DNA from: Climacium dendroides
Taxonomy: Eukaryota; Streptophyta; Bryopsida; Hypnales; Climaciaceae
Length of the DNA stretch: 64,000 nucleotides
NCBI GenBank assembly: GCA_950106755.1
Contig: OX467091.1
Location: 14,525,538-14,589,537 of the forward strand
Direction: 5' to 3'
Each line of letters opens with the position of its first letter. Position 1 is the first letter of the stretch. Below, one piece after another: positions 62,975 through 64,000 of the stretch. Under the pieces are notes generated by a model. That model was given only the letters and a program-made list of their open reading frames with translations, did not search any database and was not told the DNA's origin. Made by a program: the position numbers and the translations under genes.

Positions 62975-63918
62975 TCAGGTGGCTCCCCCAGGATCGCCAA
63001 TTAGCCCTAGGAAGTCGTCCTTGATTGTGCCAATACAGAACTGCATAGAAAAGTCAATATGAAATCAGTAATCATACGAGGAGAAGCAACAAGGCCAGTC
63101 CATTTCAGTTGACCCAGAAAACTAGCGCTACACAATGTGAATTAGATAACCGCTATTTTGGCAAGCAGACCCGTGTTCAGGCTGGGTTACATGTCTCAAG
63201 AAATCAAGCCGCAATTATCTTAATCATCATAGGCTATTGGTATTCCACACAAACACTAATATACACAACGGCAGCGAAGGTCGCAAAAGAAAACTCACAA
63301 TCTCTGTAGCGTCAACACGGGTACCAACAATTTTGAGCCGCACTTCGCTGTCCTTTTGTATCCTCACCTGCGCAACGAGGGCTGGCCAATCTAAGTATAC
63401 AAGCCGGGATTGAACTATACTAAGACATTGTGCCACCTGCCAGATACTTTCTAGGAATGCAGAGTCTCAAACAGAAAGCCTCTGAATTATGCGAAGCAAA
63501 AATGAAAACATAGAAACATCAACATTGAAATGTCTATGCGAAATAGGAAGACTTCATACCGAGCTATCTGAAGTTTCATAACTTGGTACATCTCCTGATT
63601 GAAATACCATATCATCTGGTATCAACTGTCAGAACATACGGTAGAGGATGAGGACTTTTCGAGGGAAAGAAAAACGATAACCATCTCTAGTCATGAAGAC
63701 CTGAACACTCTAAACTCAGCCTACCAGTTCAAAGCTCCATCACACTACCAAAAAAGTTTAGCCAAGTACACAACAGTCTTGGTTAGGAAGACAGCAGTGA
63801 CAGTTTAGAAGCTTTACTTATGCCAAGGACCTTTTCTATTCCGCAAAGGAGAAATCAGAAAGCTTACATGATTAGATACGAAGATCTGTACAGGCCCAGC
63901 TTCGGCAAAGAAACCCAT
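62975..63918 (-). CDS. NRPB7: DNA-directed RNA polymerase II subunit RPB7, 3' part (5' end outside window)
   Basis: Four exons join in frame: 63868-63918, 63560-63625, 63299-63367 and 62975-63040, encoding the last 83 residues and a TGA. The order is MGFFAEAGPVQIFVSNH, LIPDDMVFQSGDVPSYETSD, VRIQKDSEVRLKIVGTRVDA and FCIGTIKDDFLGLIGD. This matches the S1/OB-fold C-terminal half of Rpb7, with the diagnostic E-R-K-I-V-G-T-R-V-D and the G-DD-LG-I ending. RPB7 pairs with RPB4 to form the stalk of RNA polymerase II and contacts nascent RNA; this is family knowledge. Exons are all whole-codon in length. The upstream half lies beyond position 64000. A plant RPB7 paralogue in Pol IV/V cannot be excluded on the C-terminus alone. 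Confidence 0.93.
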
Positions 63919-64000
63919 CTGCATTCCCCACATTATGTTCAGATAATCATATCGGCTTGGTTTTATTGAGTACGCGTATCTAACCCAAACAGAAATGTAA

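Overview
This window is nuclear DNA from a land plant. It carries spliced genes with GT-AG introns, an auxin-type SAUR gene, a plant-type carotenoid cleavage dioxygenase, a peroxisomal acyl-activating enzyme, and AT-rich intergenic DNA full of small inverted-repeat transposons. I cannot fix the lineage. The two ZNF862-like hAT transposase relics and the general look would fit a non-flowering land plant, but that is a guess.

Layout. 1-1.5 kb: 5' half of a LUC7-like U1 snRNP gene (minus strand, leaves the window at the left). 2-12.4 kb: AT-rich DNA with a TTAA-flanked MITE, a CACTA-ended MITE containing a 27-bp tandem array, a short perfect hairpin and a decayed Gag/protease relic. 12.65-13.05 kb: single-exon SAUR. 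14.2-16.25 kb: a second CACTA-ended MITE, three diverged tandem repeats, and a near-identical 84-bp x 6 array. 17.0-23.0 kb: a complete 13-exon CCD1-type gene (minus), which I joined exon by exon into 542 codons plus stop. 23.6-29.5 kb: a dense transposon cluster with a MITE flanked by a 10-bp duplication, a tRNA-like/SINE element, a hAT-like relic carrying a 166-bp-arm hairpin, a third CACTA-ended MITE, a palindromic MITE with an 8-bp duplication and two related foldbacks. 29.5-36.5 kb: AT-rich DNA without genes. 36.7-43.95 kb: a 14-exon AAE17/AAE18-type gene (plus) that is intact apart from one in-frame TGA at a conserved Cys codon. 46.6-50.2 kb: a 4-exon classical SDR gene (minus). 51.5-54.6 kb: a second hAT-like relic. 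59.4-60.9 kb: a small mitochondrial-type protein gene with a probable 5'UTR intron (minus). 63-64 kb: the 3' four coding exons of the RNA polymerase II subunit RPB7 (minus, leaves the window at the right).

The genes are independent housekeeping or metabolic units, with no operon or cluster logic: splicing (LUC7), transcription (RPB7), growth response (SAUR), apocarotenoid formation (CCD1), peroxisomal acyl activation (AAE), carbonyl reduction (SDR) and respiration (small mitochondrial protein). The most unusual points are the TGA in the AAE gene, the long hairpin nested in a transposase relic, the TTAA-flanked piggyBac-like MITE and the homogeneous 84-bp array. I saw no convincing new multi-gene system.
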